Shown: in pieces, positions 25,318 to 33,528 of the stretch | Layout of the letters: the number at the start of each line of letters is the position of its first letter | Position numbering within the stretch: position 1 is the stretch's first letter | Assembly (NCBI RefSeq): GCF_013369485.1 | Contig: NZ_JABWEB010000006.1 | Coordinates: 235,153-299,152 of the forward strand | Source: Massilia sp. BJB1822 | GTDB lineage: Bacteria > Pseudomonadota > Gammaproteobacteria > Burkholderiales > Burkholderiaceae_D | Direction: 5' to 3' | Length of the DNA: 64,000 nucleotides | Notes under the pieces: model-generated | Seen by the model: only the letters and a program-made list of their open reading frames with translations | The model's database searches: none | Told to the model about the DNA's origin: nothing | Made by a program: the position numbers and the translations under genes

Positions 25318-25848
25318 ATGGCGCAGAAACGGCAGGCCGATGCGGTCGACAAGATACTCGAACAATGGCACCGCGAGCGCCCGGAACTGGACGTAGCGCC
25401 CATGGGCACCATCGGCCGTTTGAAGCGCTGCGCGGCGCTGGTGCAGCGCCGGCTCGACGCGGTGTTCGACGCTTATGGCATGAGCAGCTGGGAATTCGAC
25501 GTGCTGGCGACCTTGCGCCGTTCGGGCGCGCCCTACTGTCTGGCGCCGACCCATCTGTTCTCGGCGCTGATGATCACCTCCGGCACCATGACCCACCGTC
25601 TGAAAGGACTGGAAACGCGCGGCCTGGTTCAGCGCCTGGCCAACCCCGAAGATGCGCGCAGCATCCTGGTGCAGCTGACGGACGAAGGCCTGGCCCTGAT
25701 CGACCGCGCGGTGGCGGCCCATGTGGAGAACGAACGCACTATCCTGGCGCCGCACAGCGCCAGCGAACTGGCCGCGCTTGATGCCAGCCTGGCGCGCCTG
25801 CTGGCGGTGCTGGAACCGGCCGGTGACGGCGGGAACAACCAAACTTAG
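25318..25848 (+). CDS. MarR-family regulator (PecS/EmrR-like)
   Basis: 176 residues after a GGAG site. The winged HTH at about 55-125 includes WEFDVLATLRRSGAPYCL, ITSGTMTHRLKGLETRGLVQR and the wing NPEDARSILVQLTDEGLAL; flanking helices form the dimer interface. It is divergent from the EamA exporter-nitroreductase operon and two palindromes lie between them, so it very likely represses both directions and is released by a small aromatic ligand. Its 3' end overlaps the convergent AhpD-like gene by 4 bp. Confidence 0.93.
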   Translation: MAQKRQADAVDKILEQWHRERPELDVAPMGTIGRLKRCAALVQRRLDAVFDAYGMSSWEFDVLATLRRSGAPYCLAPTHLFSALMITSGTMTHRLKGLETRGLVQRLANPEDARSILVQLTDEGLALIDRAVAAHVENERTILAPHSASELAALDASLARLLAVLEPAGDGGNNQT

Positions 25849-26213
25849 ACGGCCTCGCTCCGTGCAGCAGGTGCGGCCCCTTGCGCAGCCGCATCAAACA
25901 GCCGCAAGGCGAGCAGGCCATGGCCGACGGCGGCGCCGGCGCGCAGGGCGGAGGCGATAAATGCCGTTTCCGCGATTTCCTCCCGCGTCGCCCCTGCCGC
26001 CGCAGCATACCGGGTGTGCACGTCGATACAGTAGGCGCACTGTGTGGTCAGCGCGACCGCAATGGAAATCAGCTCGCGGTATTTGGCCGGAATGGCGCCG
26101 CCGCTGCGTTCAGCGGCCGCCTTCAGGCCAAGGAAGGCTTGCGCTTCCAGCGGCGCCAGCGCTGCCAGGTCTTTGGCGAGAGACAGGTCTTCAGGATGCT
26201 GATATGCGGACAT
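25845..26213 (-). CDS. AhpD-like carboxymuconolactone decarboxylase-family protein
   Basis: 122 residues from ATG 26213 (AAGGAA site). It carries the redox motif CAYC within ALTTQCAYCIDVHTRYAAAAGATREEI, the Cx2CxxxH arrangement of AhpD-type alkylhydroperoxidases, and a C-terminal helix ASALRAGAAVGHGLLAL. It is 11 bp downstream of an ECF sigma gene, which points to a sigma-controlled peroxide or electrophile response. The partner reductant is not evident in the window. Confidence 0.9.
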   Translation of the reverse strand: MSAYQHPEDLSLAKDLAALAPLEAQAFLGLKAAAERSGGAIPAKYRELISIAVALTTQCAYCIDVHTRYAAAAGATREEIAETAFIASALRAGAAVGHGLLALRLFDAAAQGAAPAARSEAV

Positions 26214-26224
26214 GATTTTCCTTC

Positions 26225-26758
26225 CTAGGCTTGGCTGACAGGAGCGGCGTGCAGATATTCCCGGACCATGGCGCGGGCACGGTGCAACCGGCTCTTTGCA
26301 GCCTCGCGCGTCAGGCCCAGATGGCCGGCGATTTCGGCGATGGTCATCTCCTGCACATCGCGCAGCAGGATGATTTCGCGATGGGCCGCCGATAAGGACT
26401 CCAGCGCCTGCGCCAGATCGATGCGCAGCTCGTCGACCGGCATCCTGGCAAAGCGGGCCGAATCCTCCACGCCGCCGAGATCCTCCATATTCCGCATGAA
26501 CATCAGGGCAGGCAGCACGCACAGTCGCATGACGATCTTGAGCAGCCAGGCACCCAAGGCCGTCACGCTGCGCACGGTGCCAATCTTGCGGTACAGGATG
26601 ATGAGCGTTTCCTGCACCACGTCGTCCACCGCCGATGAACGCTGGCACTGGTAGACGGCATAGCGGCGGATATCAGGCCGCAGCTGGGCCAGCAGACACG
26701 CCAGTGCCGCCGGGTCGCCCGCCTGCGCGGCCGCGAAAGTTTGTTCCGGGATTCGCAT
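26225..26758 (-). CDS. ECF-type RNA polymerase sigma factor
   Basis: 177 residues from ATG 26758 (AGGGG site 8 bp upstream). Region 2 is seen in IRRYAVYQCQRSSAVDDVVQETLIILYRKIG and region 4 in SLSAAHREIILLRDVQEMTIAEIAGHLGLTREAAKSRLHRAR. There is no C-terminal SnoaL-like extension, so although an ECF next to a carboxymuconolactone-decarboxylase-like gene recalls ECF41, this lacks the hallmark domain. No anti-sigma factor gene is adjacent. It is the first full gene in an operon with the AhpD-like gene, and a 20-codon ORF precedes it. Confidence 0.92.
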   Translation of the reverse strand: MRIPEQTFAAAQAGDPAALACLLAQLRPDIRRYAVYQCQRSSAVDDVVQETLIILYRKIGTVRSVTALGAWLLKIVMRLCVLPALMFMRNMEDLGGVEDSARFARMPVDELRIDLAQALESLSAAHREIILLRDVQEMTIAEIAGHLGLTREAAKSRLHRARAMVREYLHAAPVSQA

Positions 26759-26769
26759 CGCTTGTCCCC

Positions 26770-26832
26770 TCAACGATCGGCAGGCGCGCGGCCCGCCATG
26801 GCATACATCTCAATACTTCTGCGCTTGAACAT
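26770..26832 (-). CDS. Possible 20-codon upstream ORF of the ECF sigma gene
   Basis: On the minus strand ATG 26832 follows a near-consensus AGGAGG site with 5-bp spacing and reads 20 residues, MFKRRSIEMYAMAGRAPADR, ending TGA 11 bp before the sigma-factor ATG. The ribosome site is among the strongest in the window. It may be a leader peptide or couple translation to the sigma gene. The product is basic and matches nothing I know. Coding status is unproven; the excellent ribosome site and placement are the only evidence. Confidence 0.4.
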   Translation of the reverse strand: MFKRRSIEMYAMAGRAPADR

Positions 26833-26991
26833 ACGCACCTCCTCATGGACGGTTGATAGACATGGGCAGTGCATTTTCTGCCCCGCTATTGCAAGGAGGG
26901 GAGAAACTCGCAAAAGGATTCGCCGAATCGAAAATATTTTTTGCGATTCCTGCGAAGCTTCATGGCGATGCCATAGACGGTTTCATGGCAC

Positions 26992-27432
26992 TCAGACAAG
27001 TGGCGCGGTAATCTGAAGCGAACGCAGCATGATTCGCGTATTGGTATCCTGCACGCCGCCGCGCGCCCTGAGATTCTCGTTCAGCCTTACCAAGGCTTCC
27101 TGATTGGCGCAGGCGACACGCACCGCGTAATCGAAGCTCCCTGTCATTAAGACCGCTTCCATCACTCCCGGGATGGTTTGCAGCGTCGCTTCAAACGCTT
27201 GCGCCGTTACGCCGGGAAGCAGTTTAACGTCGATGATGGCTTGCAGGGACAGGTCGAGCGCATGCGGGTCGATGCGCGCATGGTAGCCGAGGATCACGCC
27301 GGAAGTTTCCAGGCGTCGCATCCGTTCAGCAACCGCATTCGCCGACAGGTGAACCCGCTCGCCGATTTCCTTATAGCTGATTCGGGCGTCGCCTCGGAGC
27401 AGTGCGACGATTTTCGCATCCATTTGATCCAT
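26992..27432 (-). CDS. Lrp/AsnC-family transcriptional regulator
   Basis: 146 residues: an N-terminal HTH (MDAKIVALLRGDARISYKEIGERVHLSANAVAERMRRLE, given here only in outline as residues 4-45) and a RAM/AsnC ligand domain ending in MTGSFDYAVRVACAN. Family members sense amino acids and form octamers. The start may be ATG 27432 or ATG 27423; neither has a clear ribosome site. It is divergent from the S41 peptidase gene 127 bp away, which could be its target. The upstream 159 bp on its 3' side (26833-26991) contain no further gene. Confidence 0.92.
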   Translation of the reverse strand: MDQMDAKIVALLRGDARISYKEIGERVHLSANAVAERMRRLETSGVILGYHARIDPHALDLSLQAIIDVKLLPGVTAQAFEATLQTIPGVMEAVLMTGSFDYAVRVACANQEALVRLNENLRARGGVQDTNTRIMLRSLQITAPLV

Positions 27433-27559
27433 GGCCGAGTTTATCTCTGTAAAACCACGATATTACATAGAAAAACCGCAGAAAAAAATATTAAGCAATT
27501 GCTATCATCAATGGCGCGCAACGATTCAAATCCCCCTTGACGATACAAAGGAAGAACCT

Positions 27560-28621
27560 ATGCCCCGCCTGCTGATTACCCTATTGCTTGCCGCTGCCGC
27601 CCAGGCATCCGCACACGAAGTGCCGTCGGCCAAGGGGGCGCTGGATGCCGCGACCCGCCATGCGCTGGTCAAGGAGCTGGCGCAAACGGTCGAAGACAAT
27701 TATGTGTTTCCGGACGTAGCAAAAAAGGTCGCTGCCAACTTGCGCGGGAAGGATGTGAAGAATGCCTATGCCAGCGCCAACACCGTCACATCCCTGGCCG
27801 ATATGCTGACCGCCGATCTGCGCAGCTCCGGCAAGGACTTGCACTTCAGCGTGCGCTTCGATCCGGCGTTCAAGGCGGCGCCGGAAAACGCCGTGCCTAG
27901 CGCCGAGGAGCTTATTCAGCAGCGCGAAGAAACAGAACGCCTTGCCGGCGGCATATTCCGCGTCGAGCGCCTGCCGGGCAATGTGGGCTATCTCGACGTC
28001 CGCGGTTTTGAAGCCGCCGCATTTTCCGCGCCAGCCATCGGCGCCGCGATGACGCTGCTGAAAAATACCGAGGCGATCATCCTCGACTTGCGCAAGAACG
28101 GCGGTGGCGATAGCGAAACCGTTGCCTACCTGCTGAGCCACTTTTTCGCCGAGGGCGATCGGCGGCATTTGAATGACTTCGTCTACCGCAAGGATCAGCG
28201 CAAGGAGCAGTCCTGGACCAGCACGGCCGTTTCCGTGCATTACACGCGCCCGGTGTATGTCTTGACGTCCAAATGGACCTTCTCGGCGGCGGAAGAATGC
28301 GCCTACGATTTTCAGACGCAAAAAAGGGCAACACTCGTAGGCGAAGTGACCGGCGGCGCCGCGAATCCTGGCGGCTCCTTTCCTCTCGGCGGTGGCTTGG
28401 TCGCCTTCATTCCGACCGGACAAGCCGTCAATCCGATCACGCATACGAATTGGGAAGGCAGCGGCGTCAAGCCGGATGTGGCGACGCCGGCAGATCTCGC
28501 ACTCGATGTCGCTAATGCCAGGGTTTTACGCGACATCGTCATTCCTAAAATCGGCGACGACAAAGCCCGCGCGCAGTTGACCGTCGAGGCGGAACGCCTG
28601 GAGAAAGCGGCGGCGAAATAG
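27560..28621 (+). CDS. Secreted S41-family (tricorn/IRBP-type) peptidase
   Basis: 353 residues after an AAGGAAG site with a signal peptide (LLITLLLAAAAQASA). After a helical N-terminal domain (30-130) comes the catalytic core: NVGYLDVRGF, EAIILDLRKNGGGDSETVAYLLSHF and the nucleophile motif SKWTFSAAEECAYDF (Ser in TFSAAE). A late VEGEVTGG-like stretch (LVGEVTGGAANPGG) is typical. There is no PDZ domain, so it is IRBP/tricorn-like rather than a C-terminal processing protease. Substrate unknown. Base composition is less GC-biased than genes outside 26.8-31.5 kb. Confidence 0.9.
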   Translation: MPRLLITLLLAAAAQASAHEVPSAKGALDAATRHALVKELAQTVEDNYVFPDVAKKVAANLRGKDVKNAYASANTVTSLADMLTADLRSSGKDLHFSVRFDPAFKAAPENAVPSAEELIQQREETERLAGGIFRVERLPGNVGYLDVRGFEAAAFSAPAIGAAMTLLKNTEAIILDLRKNGGGDSETVAYLLSHFFAEGDRRHLNDFVYRKDQRKEQSWTSTAVSVHYTRPVYVLTSKWTFSAAEECAYDFQTQKRATLVGEVTGGAANPGGSFPLGGGLVAFIPTGQAVNPITHTNWEGSGVKPDVATPADLALDVANARVLRDIVIPKIGDDKARAQLTVEAERLEKAAAK

Positions 28622-28718
28622 GCAGTACGGCACGTCACCTATAGGTCGGTCGAGACAGCATCTTGAAGCCCAGTTTCTCCGCCGTCCTATTCACGCCCTG
28701 TCAACGCTCCCCCCAGCC

Positions 28719-29657
28719 TCAGGAGGTCGGCGACACTTCCCCGGCCGTATGGAACGACGCGACAACATCAACCAGCTGTTGTCTGACCCAAACGTGGGCA
28801 GGATCGCGGTGGAAGCGCTCGTGCCAGATCATGGCTGGCACCAGGGGCGCAAGCTGCAGCGGCAGTTCCAGGAGTATGAGCGGGAGCCTTTTCGCCAGCA
28901 GGCGCGCCAGACGGCTTGGCAAGGTAAGAATCATGTCACTGTCCGCCGCCAGCATCGCAGCGGCAAGAAAGTGGGGAACGCGCAGCGCAACATGGCGAGT
29001 CAGCCCCTGTGCCGAGAGCGCAACATCGACCGCACTCTCTCCCACGCCGGAAATGGTCACGGCAATGTGGCGCAAGGCCACATAACGCTCCAGACTGAGT
29101 CCATCCCTTACACCCGGGTGGCCGGACCTCGCCACGCATACCAGGTTGTCGGCATACAGGTCGCGGCGGTGAAAACTGCCGGGCAGTGCCTGGAAAATGC
29201 CCAGCGCCAGATCGGCGCCACCCAGCTCGATAAGCCGCACATTGTCCCCCGCAGGTTGCGCGATATGGAGACTTAACCCAGGCGCATGGCGTTCGAAACG
29301 GGAGCTCAAACCAGCGAGGACCGTCAGGCTCAGATGGTCATGCGCGGCAATCATGATGCGGCCCGTTGCGGCGGCGGGGTCGAAAACTGCAGGCGAGACG
29401 ATCCCCCGGGCATCGTCCAGCAGCTTGGCCACCGGACCTGCCAGCGCCTCACCCCGGGGCGTCAGTTCCAGACCGACCTTGCCGCGGACCACCAGGCGAT
29501 CGCCCAGCATCGCGCGCAGTCGTCCCAGCGCGCGGCTGGCAGCCGGTTGGCTCAAGCCCAAGCGGAGGCCCGCCAGGGTAACGCTGCGCTCCCGAACGAG
29601 TGCGTCGAACAGCTTTAAGAGGTTGAGGTCAACCGCAGATAAATCCACTTGCTGCAT
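28719..29657 (-). CDS. LysR-family transcriptional regulator
   Basis: About 312 residues from ATG 29657. The HTH is at the N terminus: DLNLLKLFDALVRERSVTLA, then GLSQPAASRALGRLRAMLGD. The effector domain runs from about 95 (GRIMIAAHDHLSLTVLAGLSSRF). It resembles the NodD/LinR-type subgroup that senses aromatics. The start is uncertain; in-frame ATGs at 29675 and 29708 lack ribosome sites, as does 29657, and I chose the last because the family has few residues before DLNLL. It is divergent from the NmrA-like gene, 80 bp away, its probable target. Confidence 0.9.
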   Translation of the reverse strand: MQQVDLSAVDLNLLKLFDALVRERSVTLAGLRLGLSQPAASRALGRLRAMLGDRLVVRGKVGLELTPRGEALAGPVAKLLDDARGIVSPAVFDPAAATGRIMIAAHDHLSLTVLAGLSSRFERHAPGLSLHIAQPAGDNVRLIELGGADLALGIFQALPGSFHRRDLYADNLVCVARSGHPGVRDGLSLERYVALRHIAVTISGVGESAVDVALSAQGLTRHVALRVPHFLAAAMLAADSDMILTLPSRLARLLAKRLPLILLELPLQLAPLVPAMIWHERFHRDPAHVWVRQQLVDVVASFHTAGEVSPTS

Positions 29658-29737
29658 ATTGGCTATAACTTTCATGCCATTTATGTATGTCGCGCCATCA
29701 TGCACCATTCCGTTTCATCTGAATAGGAGATATTTGC

Positions 29738-30637
29738 ATGACTGCTTCCTTCCCCCTTCCTTACGCTGTATTTGGCGTGAGCGGCCGTACCGGTGCCGCC
29801 GCCGCCGATGCGCTGCTGCGTGCCGGCCATCCCGTGCGCGTTGTGGTGCGCGACCCCGCCAAAGGCCGGCCGTGGGCCGAACGCGGCGCCGAGGTTGCCG
29901 TGGCCGACCTGACTGACCTGGCCGCGATGACCAAGGCGCTCAGCCGGGTCCAGGGCGCCTATGTCGTCAGTCCGCAGCACTACAAGCGCGAAGACCTGTT
30001 CGAGATGGCTGACTTGATTGCCAAGACCATGGCGCGCGCTGCGCTGGCGGCGGACGTGCCCAAGCTTGTGGCACTGTCTTCGATAGGCGCCGACCGCGAG
30101 AGCGGAACCGGATGGATCGGGATGAACCGCATGTTCGAACAGCGTTTGCGCGCCAGCGGTGTTGCCACCATCTTCCTGCGCGCGGTCTATTTCATGGAGA
30201 ACTGGATGCCCATGGTCGGCCAGGCCGTACGCAGTGGCACGCTGCCGACGTTTCTGGCGCCGCCGCTGCGTCCTGTCCCGATGGTGGCGACTGTGGATGT
30301 CGGCCGTGCTGCGGCGGCGCTGCTGCAAGAAAAAAGCAGGGGAAGCAGCATCGTCACGCTGTCGGGCCCACAGGACTACGCGCCGAATGATGTCGCCGCC
30401 ATTATTGCGGCCACGCTGCAGAAGCCCGTCGGCGTGGCGGTTCTGCCGGAAACGGAGTGGCCCCAAGCACTGGCGGATGCCCATTTCTCAAGGGCCGCCC
30501 TTGCCGGCTTCACCGAAATGACCCGTGGCATCAATTGCGCGCATATCGACATCAAGAGCGATCCCAGCGCGGTCGAACGGGCAGGAACGACAACGCTCGA
30601 ACAAGTCATCGCCGAACTGGCGCAACGCCAGCGATAA
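29738..30637 (+). CDS. NmrA-like NAD(P)-binding protein
   Basis: 299 residues after an AGGAG site. An N-terminal Rossmann motif (AVFGVSGRTGAAAADALLRAG), then VVRDPAKGRPWAERGAEVAVADLTD and ALSSIGADRESGTGWIG are typical of NmrA/quinone-oxidoreductase-2-like atypical SDRs. They bind NAD(P)H and act as redox sensors or quinone reductases. The YxxxK catalytic pair is not clear, so a binding or sensing role is plausible. Its divergent LysR neighbour is the probable regulator. Confidence 0.88.
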   Translation: MTASFPLPYAVFGVSGRTGAAAADALLRAGHPVRVVVRDPAKGRPWAERGAEVAVADLTDLAAMTKALSRVQGAYVVSPQHYKREDLFEMADLIAKTMARAALAADVPKLVALSSIGADRESGTGWIGMNRMFEQRLRASGVATIFLRAVYFMENWMPMVGQAVRSGTLPTFLAPPLRPVPMVATVDVGRAAAALLQEKSRGSSIVTLSGPQDYAPNDVAAIIAATLQKPVGVAVLPETEWPQALADAHFSRAALAGFTEMTRGINCAHIDIKSDPSAVERAGTTTLEQVIAELAQRQR

Positions 30638-30879
30638 AAGGCCGGGCAGTTCAATATGCGCTAGACCGCCGCCAAGATGGGGCGTAAGGACTGCCACCGC
30701 ATCGCCTTATCGGCATACGGCAAAGTATATGTTACGAATCAGGCGATACGGTCGGGCAAGATGCCGAAGCGGACAGCATGGGCCTCAACTCATCACGTTT
30801 ACATCCAGACATTTACATGAATGAACTACTAACGAGGATGTGAATAATTCATCAAGTCTTGCCTGCAATAATGATCGCG

Positions 30880-31173
30880 CTACTTACGCCGACTCCAGTA
30901 AGTGAGGCGGCGTCGTTGGTGGGCAAGCGCAAGCACTCTTAATTCGTCGTGGGTCACTTCATAGATAACGCTGTATGGAAATCTCCGAAGAAAGTACCGG
31001 CGGCGAGTACCTCGAAAAATAGCGCCAAGCTGAGGCGAGACAAAGATGAGATTAACGACTCGTTCAAACTCGGTCACAAACGCATGCCCCAACCCCGCAT
31101 TTCCTTGGTCGGTGTAGTAAGCTGCAGCATCCCGCAACTCTGCAAGCGCGGCAGGAACGATGACCAGTTTCAC
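30880..31173 (-). CDS. ParE/RelE-family toxin
   Basis: 97 residues with the ParE-type fold: VIVPAALAELRDAAAYY, the central GAIFRGTRRRYFLRRFPYSVIYEV and the terminal RVLALAHQRRRLTYW. It overlaps the antitoxin gene by 4 bp (ATGA), antitoxin first. ParE-type toxins poison gyrase, RelE types cleave mRNA; sequence alone leans to ParE but cannot settle it. Base composition is AT-richer than the window average, consistent with acquisition. The 242 bp between this gene and the NmrA-like gene (30638-30879) show no recognisable feature. Confidence 0.85.
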   Translation of the reverse strand: MKLVIVPAALAELRDAAAYYTDQGNAGLGHAFVTEFERVVNLIFVSPQLGAIFRGTRRRYFLRRFPYSVIYEVTHDELRVLALAHQRRRLTYWSRRK

Positions 31174-31394
31174 TTCAAACTTGCGCGCACCAAAGCCAGA
31201 GCCTCAGCCATGGGGATGACGTGAGTCGCTCCGCTTTCAACATCGGCGATGCGCCGCTCGACTTCAGATGCCAGCGCGTCGTCATTGCTGATGTCAGCCT
31301 CCAAACTGGCGGTAAGTAATTGCACAAATGCTTCGCGTTCTTGTGGCAAAAGCTTTAGTGCCTCAGCCGCGAGTAGCTCAAAATGCGTTTGCAT
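31170..31394 (-). CDS. Addiction-module antitoxin (RelB/ParD-like, Unstab_antitox type)
   Basis: 74 residues from ATG 31394, chosen for its GGAGG site 5 bp upstream (an upstream TTG would lack one). It is acidic and helical: HFELLAAEALKLLPQERE, then LEADISNDDALASEVERRIADVESG and the short toxin-binding tail VIPMAEALALVRA. This matches the small unstable antitoxins that pair with ParE/RelE toxins. The stop overlaps the toxin start by 4 bp, so synthesis is coupled. Confidence 0.85.
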   Translation of the reverse strand: MQTHFELLAAEALKLLPQEREAFVQLLTASLEADISNDDALASEVERRIADVESGATHVIPMAEALALVRASLK

Positions 31395-31478
31395 ATTTTC
31401 CTCCAAGACGCGATCTTACCGACGATTGATGCCAATCATCAAACGACCAGCCACTGTTCCGAGATGCGTCAACAGTCA

Positions 31479-32006
31479 TTAATCAGCGGGGTGAAGAGCT
31501 TGCTTCAAAAGTCGCCATTGCGAGGACTTTTCAGTATATGACAAAGTATAGGCTGGGCTGCTCGACGGAAGCCGCACAATCCGATATCTTGATGCTTGCT
31601 CACCCAGCACTTTTAAACCAAGTCTTGCAGCAGTGCCACCGTTGAACGCAATCGTCACTAGTTGCGGCAGCCCGGCAAATAATCCCAGCAGATCGTTGTC
31701 GTCGTGATTCTGGATGCGGCTGTCCAAGCTGCCCGGACGGTGCGCCTCAGCCACCACGTCCCACAAACCAACGCCATGATCCAGCAGCGTCTGCAAGCGC
31801 ATAGCATAGGTCATCGATACCAAGTCCAAGTCGATCACTTCTGACATCAAAAACCAGAAGCGATTTTGTCGATTCCCGTAATACTCTGCCTTCGCGAGCG
31901 ACTGCTCGCCGGGCAGGCTTCCCAGTACCAGCAAGCGAGTATGCTCATCGACGACCGGATCGAAGCATCGTTTTCTTGTGTTGGACTCTTGGGCTGGCGT
32001 ATTCAT
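31479..32006 (-). CDS. DNA-deoxyinosine (hypoxanthine) glycosylase, UDG family 6
   Basis: 175 residues. Uracil-DNA-glycosylase-superfamily blocks: VLGSLPGEQSLAKAEYYGNRQNRFW (motif 1 with the conserved YYGNxxNxFW), VGLWDVVAEAHRPGSLDS and the terminal LPSSSPAYT (motif 2). This combination defines the family 6 hypoxanthine-DNA glycosylases that remove deaminated adenine from DNA. It is a standalone gene; GC content is lower than in neighbouring genes downstream. Confidence 0.88.
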   Translation of the reverse strand: MNTPAQESNTRKRCFDPVVDEHTRLLVLGSLPGEQSLAKAEYYGNRQNRFWFLMSEVIDLDLVSMTYAMRLQTLLDHGVGLWDVVAEAHRPGSLDSRIQNHDDNDLLGLFAGLPQLVTIAFNGGTAARLGLKVLGEQASRYRIVRLPSSSPAYTLSYTEKSSQWRLLKQALHPAD

Positions 32007-32083
32007 GCGGCGGATTCTACCCGATCACGCGCCGTCTGAACGGGTGTAGAATCAATGCCATAAAAGCAATCAGGAGATACGCC

Positions 32084-32521
32084 ATGCCCGAAGCCAGAGC
32101 GATCGATACCCTGCTCGCCAGTTATAGCGAAAGCCATCTGCATCCCGTGAACGAATTGATTCACTTCGTTTGCGTGCCGGTGATCGTGTTTACCGTGCTT
32201 GGCCTGCTGTGGGCCGCACATCCCCTGCTGGCGCTGGCGGCGGCGGGACTGAGCATAGTCTATTACTTCAAGCTGTCGCCGCCCTTTGCCGTCGGCATGC
32301 TGCTGATGGCGGCGGCGATGCTCGCCATCCTCGCCGTGCTGCCGCCGCGCGCCGTGCTGCCGCTGTCGCTGCTGGTCTTCGTCTTGGCCTGGATCGGGCA
32401 GTTCATCGGGCATAAGATCGAGGGCAAGAAGCCTTCCTTCTTCGAGGATCTGCGCTTCCTGCTGATCGGCCCTCTATTCGTTCTAAGCTTCCTGTACCGG
32501 CGCCTGAACCTGGCCTATTAG
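32084..32521 (+). CDS. Mpo1-like membrane protein (DUF962)
   Basis: 145 residues after AGGAG. Conserved HPVNELIHFVCVPV near the N terminus and the late GHKIEGKKPSFFEDLRFLLIGP are signature parts of the DUF962/Mpo1 family; histidines in both likely bind iron. About four hydrophobic segments place it in the inner membrane. The yeast homologue Mpo1 is an Fe(II) dioxygenase that alpha-oxidises 2-hydroxy fatty acids; in bacteria the role is inferred. It may be cotranscribed with the EamA gene 43 bp downstream. Confidence 0.9.
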   Translation: MPEARAIDTLLASYSESHLHPVNELIHFVCVPVIVFTVLGLLWAAHPLLALAAAGLSIVYYFKLSPPFAVGMLLMAAAMLAILAVLPPRAVLPLSLLVFVLAWIGQFIGHKIEGKKPSFFEDLRFLLIGPLFVLSFLYRRLNLAY

Positions 32522-32564
32522 GCCTCTTCATGTGGGGGTGGGAGAAACCCCGTATACTCGCGGG

Positions 32565-33503
32565 ATGTCCTCTCCTGTCCTCTTTATTCTCGCCAGCCTG
32601 ATCTGGGGTTCAACCTTCTTCGGCATCACCCTGCAACTGGGCGAAGTGCCGCCTGCCGTCTCGGTGGCTTACCGCTTTGCTCTATCTTCGGCGCTGCTGT
32701 TTGCGTGGTGCGCCCTGCGCGGCCAGAGCCTGCGCCTTTCCCTGCCGGCCCAGCGCTGGACCTTCCTGCAAGGCAGCAGCACCTTCACCCTCAGTTATAT
32801 CTGCACCTACACGTCGGAACAGTACCTGGTTTCGGCCCTGGTGGCCGTGCTGTATGTGCTGATGGTGTTCTGGACGCCGCTGCTGGGCCGCCTCGCTTTC
32901 GGCACACCGGTCAGCAAACGCACCTGGAGCGCCGGTGCCGCCGCGCTGACCGGCGTGACGCTGCTGTTCCATGAATCGATCTGGGCCGCCTGGCAGGAAA
33001 TCCGGCGCGGTGGTCAAGGCCACTTCCTGCTTGGCCTGGGACTGGCGCTGACCGGCACCGTCGCCAGCTCGGTTGGCAATCTCTTGGTGGTGAAGGTGCG
33101 CGAGCATAATTCGAATGTGCTGCTGACCATGGCCTGGGCCATGTTGTGGGGCACGCTGCTGGTGACGCTATGGGCGCTGATCAGCGGCGCGTCATTCCGT
33201 CTGCCCACCTCGCCCATGTATTGGGGTGGCCTGGTCTACCTGGCTCTGTTCGGTTCCGTAATCGCCTTCGCCTGCTACTTCACGCTGATCCACCGCCTTG
33301 GCGCGCAAAAGGCGGTGTATATCGGCGTGGTGACGCCGGTGATTTCGGTGCTGCTGTCGATCCGGATGGAGAACTTCCGTCCCGGTCCCGTGCAGTGGCT
33401 GGGCATGGCCGTCTGTCTGGCCAGCGTGGCCTGGGCGCTGCATACGCCGGCCGCCGCGCCGGCCAGTCAGAGCGATGCCGAGGAACTGAAGCAAGCGTCG
33501 TAA
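32565..33503 (+). CDS. EamA/DMT-family transporter
   Basis: 312 residues from ATG 32565. Ten hydrophobic segments in two EamA repeats: the first opens LFILASLIWGSTFFGITLQLG, the second about LLGLGLALTGTVASSVGNLL. The C-terminal loop GPVQWLGMAVCLASVAWALH is typical. It transports an unknown metabolite, probably outward. Upstream sequence lacks a consensus ribosome site; the closest is a G-rich stretch 20 bp away. Confidence 0.9.
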   Translation: MSSPVLFILASLIWGSTFFGITLQLGEVPPAVSVAYRFALSSALLFAWCALRGQSLRLSLPAQRWTFLQGSSTFTLSYICTYTSEQYLVSALVAVLYVLMVFWTPLLGRLAFGTPVSKRTWSAGAAALTGVTLLFHESIWAAWQEIRRGGQGHFLLGLGLALTGTVASSVGNLLVVKVREHNSNVLLTMAWAMLWGTLLVTLWALISGASFRLPTSPMYWGGLVYLALFGSVIAFACYFTLIHRLGAQKAVYIGVVTPVISVLLSIRMENFRPGPVQWLGMAVCLASVAWALHTPAAAPASQSDAEELKQAS

Positions 33504-33528
33504 GCGGCGCCGGACAGCGCCGCCCTGC

